Positions 34,227 to 46,813 of a stretch of DNA of 64,000 nucleotides are shown one piece after another. The notes under the pieces were generated by a model, which did not search any database, was not told the origin of the DNA, and saw only the letters and a list, made by a program, of their open reading frames with translations. This DNA comes from Acidobacteriaceae bacterium dw_441 (GTDB lineage Bacteria > Acidobacteriota > Terriglobia > Terriglobales > Acidobacteriaceae), in the NCBI GenBank assembly GCA_018449715.1, contig JAAVVA010000001.1, positions 434,001 through 498,000 on the forward strand, in the 5' to 3' direction. Position 1 is the stretch's first letter; each line of letters begins with the position of its first letter. Position numbers and translations under genes: made by a program.

Positions 34227-34722
34227 GTGTTTCCTCCTCAGGTAAATTTTGCTCGCAGAAAAATGTTCCTTTATAAAATACTGGTCCGAAGGCCCCTTCG
34301 GATAGGTTCTGAAAACTTTTAATGATTAGGAACGACCTGATTTCGACTATTTCGGTTGTAAAGGCGATGTCGATCCAATTATCTTTTCTCGCGAATAAGT
34401 AATTGAATACAAAATATTAAAAATCAAAAGGTGATTTTGCTGAGGGCGTGAGGGGAAGTTGGAAGCTATTTCTGAGATTGTTCCTAAAGCCTTCTTCATT
34501 GCAGAAAGGCCCACTCGTTGTCTTCATCGACATCGGGGGCTTGCTCCGGTACGTACATCTTGGTTCTGGCCTGCGGAATCATGCCTAGGTCTGCGAAACA
34601 GCTTTTCAGTAGAGACAGCTTCGCGGAGTTCATCGTTAGTGGCTCCGTGCGGAACTGCCACAGCAGAACAACGGTCATCTCCCGAGGCCCCCGCTACGCC
34701 TCTGGGGATTGCTTTAAATAAA
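34227..34722. other. AT-rich intergenic stretch between the secreted protein and tRNA-Val
   Basis: About 500 bases. The part from 34260 to 34450 is strikingly AT-rich and carries the promoter of the 33468-34226 gene. The rest holds only the terminase-like remnant. No integrase, direct repeat of tRNA ends or insertion sequence was seen. Confidence 0.45.
34496..34678 (-). pseudogene. Possible remnant of a P27-type phage terminase small subunit
   Basis: A 60-residue frame with AKLSLLKSCFADLGMIPQ and ARTKMYVPE followed by an acidic end (DVDEDNEWAF). The LG-hydrophobic-xP-x-A/S-R-x-K/R pattern near the C-terminus is typical of P27-like small terminases. The N-terminal half that should precede it is missing, with a stop codon six codons upstream of the ATG. 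It could be chance. Confidence 0.3.
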
Positions 34723-34744
34723 AAAGACGTCCGTGGACGTCTTT
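34723..34744 (-). terminator. Rho-independent terminator of tRNA-Val
   Basis: Ten-base arms AAAGACGTCC / GGACGTCTTT meet nearly directly (2 nt between). On the minus strand they are followed by a TTTTATTT tract. It lies 10 nt past the tRNA 3' end. Confidence 0.8.
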
Positions 34745-34754
34745 AGAAGCGTTT

Positions 34755-34831
<77 letters not shown>

Positions 34832-34854
34832 ACTCTGTGAAGAACAACATGATC

Positions 34855-34883
34855 CAGTGTATGGGACGAGGGCCCCGGATGCA
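34855..34883 (-). promoter_or_regulatory. Sigma-70-type promoter for tRNA-Val
   Basis: On the minus strand: TTGCAT, a 17-nt spacer, then TACACT, with the tRNA start 24 nt downstream of the -10 box. The site also lies in the upstream region of the divergent MBL gene. Confidence 0.65.
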
Positions 34884-34973
34884 ATGCGCGCTCGCAGGTT
34901 TGCCACGGAGTCCCGCACGGAATATCTTCATCCATTGTGCGCAGTTAACGCTTTTGAGGAGAGCTGGAACAGC

Positions 34974-36434
34974 ATGGGGATTCGGTTACATTTCTGGGGC
35001 GCAGCGAGGACAGTTACAGGATCGTCTCATCATCTGGAGTGCGCGGGGCGTCATCTCCTGCTGGACTGCGGCCTCTTTCAGGGCAAGCGGCAGGATGCGC
35101 AGGAGATCAATTCGCACTTCGCCATGAATCCCCAGGCGCTGGCCAATACCAAAGGGGATGGTCTCAGCGCCGTCGTTCTGTCTCATGCTCACATCGACCA
35201 CAGCGGCAATCTTCCCGGACTCGTGAAGCATGGTTATCGCGGTCCGATCTATACGACTCCCACGACCATCGACCTTTGCGACCCCATGCTGAAGGACAGC
35301 GCGCACATTCAGGAAGGCGATGCGGAGTTCATGAACCGCCGCCGGACGCGTCGTAAGCTGATCGGAGCGCCGATGGGGGCCGAGCCCTTCGAGCCGCTCT
35401 ACACGCAGGAGGATGCCGAGCAGGTGCTGCGGCAGGTGCGTCCCGTGAACCTGCACGTGCCGACCCTGCTTGAAGGCTCGTCGAAGGACGAGGGCTTCAG
35501 CATCTCGTTGTCGAACGCCGGGCATATGCTCGGCTCTGCCTGCGTGCTGGTGGAGGCGAAGGAGCACGGCCAGAAGACGCGGTTGCTTTTCTCTGGCGAT
35601 GTCGGGCGAAAGAACCTGCCGATCATCCGCAATCCCGATGAGGCTCCGCTGGCGGATTACCTCATCATGGAGAGCACCTATGGCAACCGTCTGCATCAGC
35701 CCGCAGGTCCGGTGAAGCAGAAGCTCGCCCGACTGATTCAGCGTACGGCTGCGCGTGGAGGACGTGTCATCGTCCCGGCCTTCGCGGTGGAGCGGACGCA
35801 GCAGCTGGTCATGCTACTGCATCAGCTCACGGACGAGAAGCTGATCCCCGAGCTGCCGATCTTCGTGGACAGTCCTCTGGCCACGAACGTCACTGATGTC
35901 TTCCGCCGCCATACTGAAGATTGGGACAAGGAGATCTGCGAGTTCTACCACAAGGGAGTCGATCCCTTCGGATGGAAGCAGCTTCGTTACACCCGCACGG
36001 TGGAGGAGAGCAAGGCTCTCAACGACCTTCACGTACCTTACATTGTGATGGCGGCCTCGGGCATGTGCGAAGCCGGAAGGATTCTGCATCACTTGAAGAA
36101 CGGCATCGAGAACCCGCGCAATCTCGTCCTCATCACCGGCTACCAGGCGGCCAACACACTGGGGCGCAAACTGGTGGAGCGTCTTCCCGAGGTCAATATC
36201 TTCGGTGAGCCGATGCGTCTTCGCGCCGAGGTCGACTCCATCGGCGAACTCAGCGGGCACGCCGACCAAAACGAGCTGCTGGCATGGATGGAGCCGACGG
36301 TGAAGACCCTGAAGAAGGTCTTCCTCGTTCATGGTGAACCGCTAGCCCAGCAGGCTCTCAAGGAAGAGATCGAGCGTCGCTACGATCTTCCGGTGATTGT
36401 TCCGGCAAGAGGAGAGCGCTTCGAGGTGGAGTAG
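34974..36434 (+). CDS. Metallo-beta-lactamase/beta-CASP RNA-processing nuclease
   Basis: A 486-residue protein of the MBL-fold beta-CASP group with a C-terminal RMMBL (Zn-dependent RNA specificity) domain. The metal motif is SHAHIDHSGNLP. Further MBL motifs are in NAGHMLGSA and FSGDVGR. The beta-CASP part has VIVPAFAVERTQ, and the end has ELSGHADQNELLAW and FLVHGEP. Such proteins act as RNA endo/exonucleases. ATG 34974 has GAGGAG ~12 nt upstream and begins at the family start MGIRLHFWGAART; the longer frame overlaps the tRNA promoter. Convergent with the CPBP gene. Confidence 0.9.
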   Translation: MGIRLHFWGAARTVTGSSHHLECAGRHLLLDCGLFQGKRQDAQEINSHFAMNPQALANTKGDGLSAVVLSHAHIDHSGNLPGLVKHGYRGPIYTTPTTIDLCDPMLKDSAHIQEGDAEFMNRRRTRRKLIGAPMGAEPFEPLYTQEDAEQVLRQVRPVNLHVPTLLEGSSKDEGFSISLSNAGHMLGSACVLVEAKEHGQKTRLLFSGDVGRKNLPIIRNPDEAPLADYLIMESTYGNRLHQPAGPVKQKLARLIQRTAARGGRVIVPAFAVERTQQLVMLLHQLTDEKLIPELPIFVDSPLATNVTDVFRRHTEDWDKEICEFYHKGVDPFGWKQLRYTRTVEESKALNDLHVPYIVMAASGMCEAGRILHHLKNGIENPRNLVLITGYQAANTLGRKLVERLPEVNIFGEPMRLRAEVDSIGELSGHADQNELLAWMEPTVKTLKKVFLVHGEPLAQQALKEEIERRYDLPVIVPARGERFEVE

Positions 36435-36439
36435 CTCTC

Positions 36440-37437
36440 CTACCGCGTCATGCGCTCCAGGTGGCGATAGCCATCCGTGGCGATGAAGAGCGTGAGGAAG
36501 ACCGAGAGATTGTAGCTTGCGTGTACCAGCGTCGAGCAGGCGACGGAGCGTGTGCGGATGCGAACCGTCGTCAGGATCAGGGAGACGCAGAAGAGTACGA
36601 AGAGCGCGGCCCATGCGTGGGCGAGTTGCTCCGCGTGAAGCAGCGCGAACAGGATGCTCGAGACGACGGTACTGAAGATGACAGAGGCCAGTGTGAGGCT
36701 GGTGGTCGTGTGCCATCGCTCGCGAGCTGCGGGAGTCTTCGGAAGCGAAAGCCAGTCATAGGCGATGGCGAAGGCAGGGAAGAGGAAGCCGCGGAAGCAT
36801 ATCTCCTCGAACATCGGCGCCAGTAGCGTACCGAAGGCTGTGACCAGCCACACGTCGGAGGACGTTTTGAAGAAGTCGTCCATTGGGATGGACTTGGGCA
36901 CGGGAATCAGCGAGGAGATGGCCTGCACCGCGAACCCTGTAATTAGCCCGAGCGGAATCAGCTTGTGCGCGTTGTGGCGAGCAGTGCTGAAGTCCCAGTG
37001 GAGGCCGTCGCCAAAACTGCGCTGCCACAGCAGGGGGAAGAAGAAGAATGAGATGACGAGGGTGATGAGGTAGGTCAGGGCCATCGCCGCGACCAGCAGC
37101 TTGGGATGTGCGGCGGCGGTTTGAGAAACTCCTGCGGCGTGGTTGAGTCCGAACAGGATGTTCTGCGTAAGAAACAGTGTGAAGCCCGCGAAGGATGTGA
37201 AGAGAATCGCATGGCCCATGTGCGGGACGCGGGCGGGAACTCCAGGGCCAGACGCATCGGAGGGAGGAGGAGCCTCGATCACAATCGCTTCGCCAGGGCG
37301 GACGACCACTGGAACAGGCTCGGCGACCGCCGCTTTCGGGATACGCTGGTCGAGCTGTCGGTCGGTCATGGCCACGCCTGATTCATTCGGTTCGGTCGTG
37401 GAACCTGTGGGGCGAAGAGAGGGTGGCATCGGGGCGC

Positions 37438-37441
<4 letters not shown>
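36440..37441 (-). CDS. CPBP-family intramembrane metalloprotease
   Basis: A 333-residue polytopic protein with a hydrophilic N-terminal ~75 residues and 7-8 transmembrane helices. The CPBP/CAAX-protease (Abi) motifs are [13 protein letters not shown] (EExxxR) and a downstream [16 protein letters not shown] histidine motif, with a further conserved Asn/His stretch [13 protein letters not shown]. Family members cleave or process membrane-associated substrates, some linked to peptide immunity. Its ATG overlaps the uvrA stop by 4 nt (ATGA), so it is coupled to uvrA; the reason is not known. Confidence 0.85.
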
Positions 37442-40581
<3,140 letters not shown>

Positions 40582-40806
40582 AGACGATGTCGGAGGCTTT
40601 GCGGCCAAGTATCTAGGATACGGCATTTGGCGGTTCGGTGTTCGGGAGCCTGCGGTGACCCGGTTTGTTACGGACGTACCGAAAGGTGCAATATCCACTC
40701 ACGTTCGGGGCATTGTATTCCAGCTGGAGTCTGGGAAAATGTAGAACGGATAGACTGAGCCAGGCGCACGGTGCCGGCCTTTATTGCAGTACTTCAGGGA
40801 GCTGTT

Positions 40807-40986
40807 GTGAACTCTTCGCTTGTGATGATTTCCGCGGTGCTGGCCTCGCTGGCCGCGGGTGTGTTGTTAGCTTACGGGATTTGCGTGACCATGTTCCGCC
40901 TCTTCCGTATCCACGCGCAGCAGGTGGCCGCCGAGAGACACGCCCGCTCGGTCGTGGCTCCCCAGGGAACCGTTGTCGGAGGATAA
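40807..40986 (+). CDS. Small single-pass membrane protein
   Basis: 59 residues: one hydrophobic helix (SLVMISAVLASLAAGVLLAY) and a basic cytoplasmic-type tail (RIHAQQVAAERHARS). GTG 40807 is preferred because AGGGAG lies 5 nt upstream; a longer ATG version from 40771 is possible. It is followed by a strong terminator, which supports a real transcript. Function unknown. Confidence 0.6.
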   Translation: MNSSLVMISAVLASLAAGVLLAYGICVTMFRLFRIHAQQVAAERHARSVVAPQGTVVGG

Positions 40987-41067
40987 CCCTCCCGTTTGTG
41001 CAAGCCATTCATCCCATTCGGTTTAGGTTTGCAGTTCTGCCGTAAATGCAGGTAGCTGAATCGTGAG

Positions 41068-41097
41068 AATCCCCGGACTTCGGTCCGGGGATTTTTG
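41068..41097 (+). terminator. UUCG-loop rho-independent terminator
   Basis: Eleven-base arms AATCCCCGGAC / GTCCGGGGATT around a TTCG tetraloop, then TTT. It lies 80 nt after the small membrane protein gene. Confidence 0.9.
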
Positions 41098-41134
41098 TTG
41101 TACAGAGGCATACGCCCGAAAGTAGGATCGAATC

Positions 41135-41518
41135 ATGGACAGGACGAATATTCCCGGGACGAGTCCCTATGAGCCTGTGATCGGTTTCTCGCGAGCAGTT
41201 AGGATCGGAAGGCAGGTGCATGTCTCCGGCACGGGGCCGGTCGGGGCCGACGATCAGGATGTGGCCGCGCAGGCCGACCAGTGCCTGACGCTGATCGCCG
41301 CCGCGCTGAAAAATGCAGGCTCCTCGATGGAGCATGTCTACCGTACGCGCATGTTTCTGACCCGCGCCGAGGACTGGGAGGCGGTCGGACGCGTCCACGG
41401 CAGGTTCTTTTCGCTGGTCCGTCCGGCGGCGACGATGGTCGTGGTGAAGGAGCTGCTCGACCCGCGCTGGCGCGTTGAGATCGAAGCCGATGCCCTGATT
41501 CCCGATGCCCAAAGCTAA
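41135..41518 (+). CDS. RidA/YjgF family protein (enamine/imine deaminase)
   Basis: 127 residues of the RidA fold, which hydrolyses reactive enamine/imine intermediates formed by PLP enzymes. Motifs include FSRAVRIGRQVHVSGTGPVG at the N-terminus, the central YRTRMFLT, and the C-terminal RWRVEIEADALIPDA, with the usual catalytic Arg replaced by its neighbour pattern DPRWRVEIEA. Single gene between a terminator and pgk. It may share transcription with pgk-tpiA, but the 110-nt gap argues against tight coupling. Confidence 0.85.
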   Translation: MDRTNIPGTSPYEPVIGFSRAVRIGRQVHVSGTGPVGADDQDVAAQADQCLTLIAAALKNAGSSMEHVYRTRMFLTRAEDWEAVGRVHGRFFSLVRPAATMVVVKELLDPRWRVEIEADALIPDAQS

Positions 41519-41627
41519 AGCCGTTTGTTTCACAGAGTAGAGCCCTGAGACCCGCTATGATGAATGTCGAAGGTGCTCCTTCGATGGAGAGAGCACTTCG
41601 AGATTCTGCTGAAAAGGAAAATCAAAT

Positions 41628-42857
41628 ATGTCTAAGCTGTCGATCCGCGATCTGGACCTTACCAACAAGCGCGTTCTCATTCGCGTCGATTTCAATGTTC
41701 CGCTCGCGGTGGATGGCTCGGACAGCGCGCCACGCATCACCGACGACACGCGCATCCGCGAGACGATCCCCACGATCGAGTACGCCCTGCGCCGCAAGGC
41801 CCGCGTGATCTTGTGCTCGCATCTGGGGCGTCCCAAGGGCAAGGTGGTTCCCGAGATGAGCCTGCGCCCGGTGGTCGACCGTCTGCGTGAGCTGCTGGAT
41901 CATGTGCTGGGCGAGGATGAGAACGTCGCCTTTTCGCCGGATTGCGTGGGAGATATCGCCAGCGAGATGGTGGGTAACCTGGAGCCGGGTCAGCCCCTGC
42001 TGCTCGAGAACCTTCGCTTCCACGCGGAGGAGGAGAAGAACGATCCGGAGTTTGCCCGTAAGCTTGCCTTGCTGTGCGACGTCTACGTGAACGACGCCTT
42101 CGGCAGCGCGCATCGCGCACACGCCTCGACCGAGGGCGTGACCCACTATGTCGAGGCCTCGGCGGCAGGGCTGCTGATGGAAAAGGAGCTGACCTATCTT
42201 GGCAAGGCTGTCAGCGATCCGATCAAGCCGTTCGTGGCGATCATCGGAGGAGCGAAGGTCTCGGACAAGATCGAGGTGATCGACAGCCTGCTGGACCGCG
42301 TAACCTCGCTGATTATCGGCGGCGGCATGGCGTATACCTTCCTGAACGCGAAGGGGCAGACGACCGGCAAGTCATTGGTGGAGACGGACAAGATTGACGT
42401 GGCGAAGGCCGCGCTGGACAAGGCTAAGGCGAAGGGCGTGAATCTGCTGCTGCCGGTCGACCATGTCCTCGCGGACAAGTTCGCCGCCGATGCGAAGACG
42501 CAGATCTTCGCGGGCGATGGACCGTTCCCGGCGGATTGGATGGCGCTGGATATCGGCCCGGCCTCGATTGAGCTGTTCAGCAAGGAGATTGCGGACGCCA
42601 TCACGATCGTCTGGAACGGACCGATGGGCGTCTTCGAGATGCCTGCCTTTGCCAAGGGCACGAATGCCATTGCGAAGGCTGTCGCCGCGAACCATGACGC
42701 GACGAGCATCGTAGGCGGAGGCGACTCCGTGGCGGCGGTGCAGCAGTCGGGCGTGGCGGACAAGATCACGCACATCTCGACGGGCGGTGGAGCTTCGCTG
42801 GAGTTTCTGGAAGGGAAGACGCTGCCTGGAGTCGCAGCCCTGACGGATAAGAAGTAA
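41628..42857 (+). CDS. pgk: Phosphoglycerate kinase
   Basis: A 409-residue glycolytic enzyme converting 1,3-bisphosphoglycerate plus ADP to 3-phosphoglycerate plus ATP. Visible motifs: [34 protein letters not shown], the [12 protein letters not shown] nucleotide-side block, WNGPMGVFE and [18 protein letters not shown] precedes the ATG. It is followed at 163 nt by tpiA on the same strand, a common glycolytic arrangement. Confidence 0.97.
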   Translation: MSKLSIRDLDLTNKRVLIRVDFNVPLAVDGSDSAPRITDDTRIRETIPTIEYALRRKARVILCSHLGRPKGKVVPEMSLRPVVDRLRELLDHVLGEDENVAFSPDCVGDIASEMVGNLEPGQPLLLENLRFHAEEEKNDPEFARKLALLCDVYVNDAFGSAHRAHASTEGVTHYVEASAAGLLMEKELTYLGKAVSDPIKPFVAIIGGAKVSDKIEVIDSLLDRVTSLIIGGGMAYTFLNAKGQTTGKSLVETDKIDVAKAALDKAKAKGVNLLLPVDHVLADKFAADAKTQIFAGDGPFPADWMALDIGPASIELFSKEIADAITIVWNGPMGVFEMPAFAKGTNAIAKAVAANHDATSIVGGGDSVAAVQQSGVADKITHISTGGGASLEFLEGKTLPGVAALTDKK

Positions 42858-43020
42858 GGTTTTTCGTAGAAGTTTGCCCCGCCATTGCCGATGAAATCCG
42901 GCTGTGGCGGGCATTGCCTGCCTCAAGTTACCGATTACCGTTTTATTTGGTCGATTATCGAATGATCCACGTTTGTAAACTGGCGGATCGTTGCCGCGAA
43001 ATGGAATACTGTTGGCCACC

Positions 43021-43788
43021 ATGCGTAACCGCCTCATTGCAGCAAATTGGAAGATGCACAAGACTCCGGCGGAGTCTACGGCCTTCCTTGCCAGCCTTTT
43101 TCCGCTGGTCCAGAACAATACCTCCGCCGAGATTGTGATCTGCCCCGCGATGACCTCGCTGGCTCCCCTGGCCGATGCCGCGCGCGGCTCGTCGATTGCC
43201 GTGGGAGCGCAGACGATGCACTGGCTCGATAGCGGAGCCTACACTGGGGAGACCTCGCCCACGATGCTGACCGCGATGGGGGTGACGCATGTGCTGATCG
43301 GCCACTCCGAGCGCAGGCAGTACTTCAATGAGACGGACACGACCGTCAACCTGAAGTTGAAGTCCGCGTTGCAGCATGGGCTGGTGCCGATTGTGTGCGT
43401 CGGCGAGCACATAAACGAGCGGAATCGTGACCTGACGGAGGACGTGCTGCGGCTGCAGATCTCAGTCGCTCTGGAAGGGATCGACTGCGAAAAGCTGGGG
43501 CCGCTGGTCGTGGCCTATGAGCCGGTGTGGGCCATCGGGACAGGGCATACAGCCACTCCTGAGACGGCGGAGGATGCGCACAAGATTATCCGCGCGGAGA
43601 TTAGGCGTCATGCGGGCGAGGAGATTGCTGCGGGGACGAGGATTCTTTATGGAGGCTCGGTACGCCCGGAGAATGCGGGTTCGCTGAACGGCATGGAGGA
43701 TGTGGACGGCGCGCTGGTGGGCGGGGCCAGTCTGGAGTCGGACTCGTTCGCGCAGATCGTCGCTCTGTTTGCTGAACAGCCTGCCTAG
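43021..43788 (+). CDS. tpiA: Triosephosphate isomerase
   Basis: A 255-residue TIM barrel interconverting DHAP and glyceraldehyde-3-phosphate. AANWKMHK (catalytic Lys), GHSERRQYF (catalytic His), VVAYEPVWAIGTG (catalytic Glu and loop 6) and the phosphate-binding YGGSVRPENAGSL and GALVGGASLE blocks are all intact. ATG 43021 starts the family motif; a 10-residue upstream extension is possible but not needed. Confidence 0.97.
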   Translation: MRNRLIAANWKMHKTPAESTAFLASLFPLVQNNTSAEIVICPAMTSLAPLADAARGSSIAVGAQTMHWLDSGAYTGETSPTMLTAMGVTHVLIGHSERRQYFNETDTTVNLKLKSALQHGLVPIVCVGEHINERNRDLTEDVLRLQISVALEGIDCEKLGPLVVAYEPVWAIGTGHTATPETAEDAHKIIRAEIRRHAGEEIAAGTRILYGGSVRPENAGSLNGMEDVDGALVGGASLESDSFAQIVALFAEQPA

Positions 43789-43809
43789 TTCAAAAGAGAA
43801 GGCGTCAGT

Positions 43810-44427
43810 CTAGTGGACGACGCCGACCTGCTCCATCGGCCAGTAGACGAAGGCGGCCTTGCCGTAGATGAGGTCGCGGTCGACGGGGCCGAAGTCGCGG
43901 CTGTCGCTGGAGATGGAACGGTGGTCGCCCATCACGAAATATTCGTGGTCGGGGATGACGGTTTCGGGAAGCGAGCGGCTGTCTTCAAAGCGCGGTGGAA
44001 CGTATTTTTCTGAAAGCGACTTGCCGTTCACGATGACCTGTCCGTGGTCGATCCGGAGGTCGTCACCAGGGAGAGCGATCACTCGCTTGATGTAGCTCTT
44101 CTGGTGGTCGTGCGGATAGAGGAAGACGACGACATCGCCGCGATGGATGTCACCTACATGGTAGGCAAGTTTGTTGACGAAGAGGCGGTCCTGGTCTTCA
44201 AGCACGGGAAGCATACTGGTGCCTTCGACCCGGACGGGCTGGTAGAGAAAGATGATGATGAAGGCCGAGACCGAGACGGAGATGATGAGGTCGCGAAACC
44301 AGGCATTCATCCCGGTTCTCCGGTTCTCCGGCGGGTTTCCCGGTGCCGGTGGTTCAGGCGTTACGATGGCCGGTTTGTGCCCGGTCTGCTCCTCAATCTG
44401 CACCGTCTTGCTCACTTCTCCTGTCAT
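43810..44427 (-). CDS. lepB: Signal peptidase I
   Basis: A 205-residue type I leader peptidase that removes signal peptides at the outer face of the inner membrane. An N-terminal Pro-rich tail, one transmembrane helix (LIISVSVSAFIIIFLY), then box B EGTSMLP with the catalytic Ser, the catalytic Lys in YIKRVIALPGD, and GDHRSISSDSRDFGPV. Its ATG overlaps the stop of the beta-lactamase-like gene (ATGA), so both are coupled. Size is at the small end, like many single-TM enzymes. Confidence 0.94.
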   Translation of the reverse strand: MTGEVSKTVQIEEQTGHKPAIVTPEPPAPGNPPENRRTGMNAWFRDLIISVSVSAFIIIFLYQPVRVEGTSMLPVLEDQDRLFVNKLAYHVGDIHRGDVVVFLYPHDHQKSYIKRVIALPGDDLRIDHGQVIVNGKSLSEKYVPPRFEDSRSLPETVIPDHEYFVMGDHRSISSDSRDFGPVDRDLIYGKAAFVYWPMEQVGVVH

Positions 44428-45479
44428 TTAGACGCTTCAGGCTTGGCTTCGGCACCTGCGGAAGGCAGACCGAGTCCAGGGATCAAGGTTTTGCCGTCCA
44501 GCCCCGTGGGCGACCAAGCCTCGACGATCTCCTTCGCAAGCCTTGCAATCATCATCTCAGCCCCGTTGTCTGCCGTCCAGCTTTTGTCCTCGTTGTCGTT
44601 GGTGAAGATGGAGATCAGGATGGGGCCGGACTTGCCCGCGACGATCGCAACGTCGTTGCGGACGGCGTTCAGGCTGCCCGTCTTGCTGGCGATGCCGGAG
44701 CCGGTTTCGCTGGAGTCGAGCTGTTCAAGATAGCGAGGGATCGTATTTCGATAGAACTGGTTGCGAAGCATTGTTAAAGCTACTCGACAGATATCTGCAT
44801 CGCCGGGCTGCGAAGGTTCGCCGGGGGCGGAGAGCTGGCAGCGGCCAATGTGCTCCATGATGATCTCCATCTCGCGGGCGGTGGTTTTGCCGAGACCGAA
44901 CTGTGGCTGGTCGGCGGGCATGGGTTCTGTGGCGGGCTTGCCGATCTTCTTATAAAGATGCGTGTCTTTCAGGCCGAGCCACGCGATGCGCTGGTTGACC
45001 GCGGAGACACCGAAACGGTCGATGGCGAGATTGGTGGCGGTGTTGTCGCTGACGATGACCATCATGGTGAGGACATCTTTCAGGGTGAGGGTAAGCGGCG
45101 TGTCGAAGAAGAAGAGGACGCCGGAGCCCGAGACTCCATCGCCGGGACGGAGGGTGAGCTTCTCGTCCCAGCGGGCCTTGCCGGAGCGGACCTGCTCCAT
45201 CGCCTCGTAGAGGATGGCGAGCTTGATGACGGAGGCGGTCTGGACGGGGTGGTCCGCGTCGAGCGAGACGGTCTTGCCGGTGTTGAGCTGGGTGGCGTAG
45301 AGGCTGACGTGGCCCTTGTGCGTGGCGGCGAGCGCTTCGAGCTTCTGCTGGAGGGGCTGGTCGATCGTTGCACCGGTCGTGGAGGGAGGAGCGGCGTGGA
45401 GGGGTCTCCCGCTGGCTGCGAAAGAGAGGAGGCCCACGATGGCGAGGCCGTGAAGCAAACCTGATCTCATGTTCTGCAT
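44424..45479 (-). CDS. Class A beta-lactamase-related serine hydrolase
   Basis: A 351-residue exported protein. After a signal peptide (LLHGLAIVGLLSFAASG) comes a penicillin-binding/beta-lactamase fold with SVIK (SxxK), SDN (VIVSDNTATNLAIDRFG) and the KTG triad (ASKTGSLNAVRND). The Glu166 region of classical class A enzymes is not obvious, so it may be a peptidoglycan-active hydrolase or a divergent lactamase, and resistance should not be assumed. A Gly/Pro tail follows the KTG region. It is the first gene of a pair with lepB; the same promoter drives both. Confidence 0.85.
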   Translation of the reverse strand: MQNMRSGLLHGLAIVGLLSFAASGRPLHAAPPSTTGATIDQPLQQKLEALAATHKGHVSLYATQLNTGKTVSLDADHPVQTASVIKLAILYEAMEQVRSGKARWDEKLTLRPGDGVSGSGVLFFFDTPLTLTLKDVLTMMVIVSDNTATNLAIDRFGVSAVNQRIAWLGLKDTHLYKKIGKPATEPMPADQPQFGLGKTTAREMEIIMEHIGRCQLSAPGEPSQPGDADICRVALTMLRNQFYRNTIPRYLEQLDSSETGSGIASKTGSLNAVRNDVAIVAGKSGPILISIFTNDNEDKSWTADNGAEMMIARLAKEIVEAWSPTGLDGKTLIPGLGLPSAGAEAKPEASK

Positions 45480-45698
45480 CTTACAGAGAACGGGAAAAAT
45501 CTAAAGACGCGATTCGCTCTCTCTGCAAAAGAGTGCGAGTAGTTGCATAGCGAAGATGGATGCGCGCTTGACAAAACGATCGTGATAGAACAGAAGACTG
45601 TATACCAACGGTGAACCTTTGGGGTACGCAACTGTCCATGAATGGGACTAGAATCGTTTAGACCAAAAGAGCAGTATCTTCGCAGCAGGAAATTTTCT

Positions 45699-46667
45699 AT
45701 GGCCACACTTACCATGCTCGAGCCGGCTCAGACCCCCAGATCGAACTCTAACGGCCCCGATGAATTTTTCGGACTGGTTACAGAGACAGCAAACACAGCT
45801 TCCGAAGGACTCGATACAAAATCGGCACTTGAGATAGCCCGCATCATCAACCACGAAGACGCCAAGGTCGCGGCAGCCGTTAAAAAGGCTCTCCCCGAGA
45901 TCGCGGTGGTAATCGACACGGTGGCGCGTTCGCTGCGTGACGGCGGACGGCTGATCTATGTCGGCGCGGGATCGTCGGGACGCATTGCATCTCTGGACGC
46001 CTCCGAATGCCCACCGGCTTTCTCGACGGCCCCGGCGCAGGTGCAGTACATCATGGCCGGTGGACCGAAGGCGCTGGCCTCGGCCTCGGATGTGAATGAG
46101 GACTCTCCCGAACTGGGACAGAGGGACATCGCCCGGCGCAGGCCGACGCGCAAGGATATCGTCATCGGGATTTCGGCCTCGGGGCGTACTCCTTATGTGG
46201 TCGGAGCGGTGGAGTATGCGCGTGCGCGTGGCGCGAAGACAGCCGCCGTCACGTGCAATCTGAACACGGCGCTGGCCGAGGTTGCGGATACGACGATCAT
46301 CGCGGACGTGGGGCCGGAGGTGATCTCTGGCTCGACGAGGATGAAGTCGGCGACGGCGCAGAAGATGATCCTCAACATGATTACGACGGGCGCGATGACG
46401 CGGCTGGGTTATGTGTACGACAACCTGATGGTGAACGTGCACATGAAGAACGCCAAGCTGGTGGAGCGCGGCATCCGCGTGCTGATGAAGGTGTGCGATA
46501 TCGACCGCGATACGGCGATCCGTACGATCAAGTCGGCGGGCAAGTCGATCCCGATCGCGGTGGTGATGCTGAAGGCCAACGTGGACAAGATGGAGGCCGT
46601 GCGGAGGCTCACGAAGTCGGATGGGAATGTCCGGCTGGCGATTGAGGATTCGCGGCTGGAGCTTTAG
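45699..46667 (+). CDS. murQ: N-acetylmuramic acid 6-phosphate etherase
   Basis: A 322-residue SIS-domain enzyme that cleaves the lactyl ether of MurNAc-6-P to give GlcNAc-6-P in cell-wall recycling. Motifs: LRDGGRLIYVGAGSSGRIAS (SIS core), ISASGRTPYVVGAVEYARAR, and GPEVISGSTRMKSATAQKMI with the conserved Glu/Arg. ATG 45699 has AGGAAAT ~7 nt upstream; the earlier ATG at 45642 lacks family residues. The gene is followed by a terminator. Cell-wall turnover links it loosely to the adjacent beta-lactamase-like gene. Confidence 0.95.
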   Translation: MATLTMLEPAQTPRSNSNGPDEFFGLVTETANTASEGLDTKSALEIARIINHEDAKVAAAVKKALPEIAVVIDTVARSLRDGGRLIYVGAGSSGRIASLDASECPPAFSTAPAQVQYIMAGGPKALASASDVNEDSPELGQRDIARRRPTRKDIVIGISASGRTPYVVGAVEYARARGAKTAAVTCNLNTALAEVADTTIIADVGPEVISGSTRMKSATAQKMILNMITTGAMTRLGYVYDNLMVNVHMKNAKLVERGIRVLMKVCDIDRDTAIRTIKSAGKSIPIAVVMLKANVDKMEAVRRLTKSDGNVRLAIEDSRLEL

Positions 46668-46688
46668 GTTTTCTTGTGTAGAGAATGG

Positions 46689-46715
46689 AAGCCCGCGCTT
46701 TGTGCGCGGGCTTTT
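46689..46715 (+). terminator. Rho-independent terminator after murQ
   Basis: Ten-base arms AAGCCCGCGC / GCGCGGGCTT with a 5-nt loop and trailing TT, 21 nt past the murQ stop. Confidence 0.85.
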
Positions 46716-46734
46716 CGTTTATGGGGAGTTAGGT

Positions 46735-46779
46735 ATTCTGCAAAGGAATACAGAGATTCTTCGCTTCGCTCAGAATGAC
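46735..46779. repeat. Interspersed hairpin repeat, copy 1
   Basis: A 45-nt unit opening ATTCTGCAAAG and closing with TTCGCTTCGCTCAGAATGAC. An inner dyad ATTCT..AGAAT brackets the TTCGCTTCGCTC core. It occurs again 79 nt on. Confidence 0.8.
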
Positions 46780-46813
46780 GGTGATGATTGGGAATGACGA
46801 GGGAATGGTTGGC

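Noticed and set aside
31015..34754. Integrative element with tRNA-derived att sites
   Set aside because: No integrase gene and no duplicate of either tRNA 3' end was found, so only a decayed island can be claimed.
34857..34973. Longer N-terminus for the beta-CASP nuclease
   Set aside because: The added residues overlap the tRNA-Val promoter and lack family similarity, while ATG 34974 has a ribosome site.
45568..45606. TTGACA at 45568 with TATACC at 45601 as a murQ promoter
   Set aside because: The 27-nt spacer is far too long for sigma-70.
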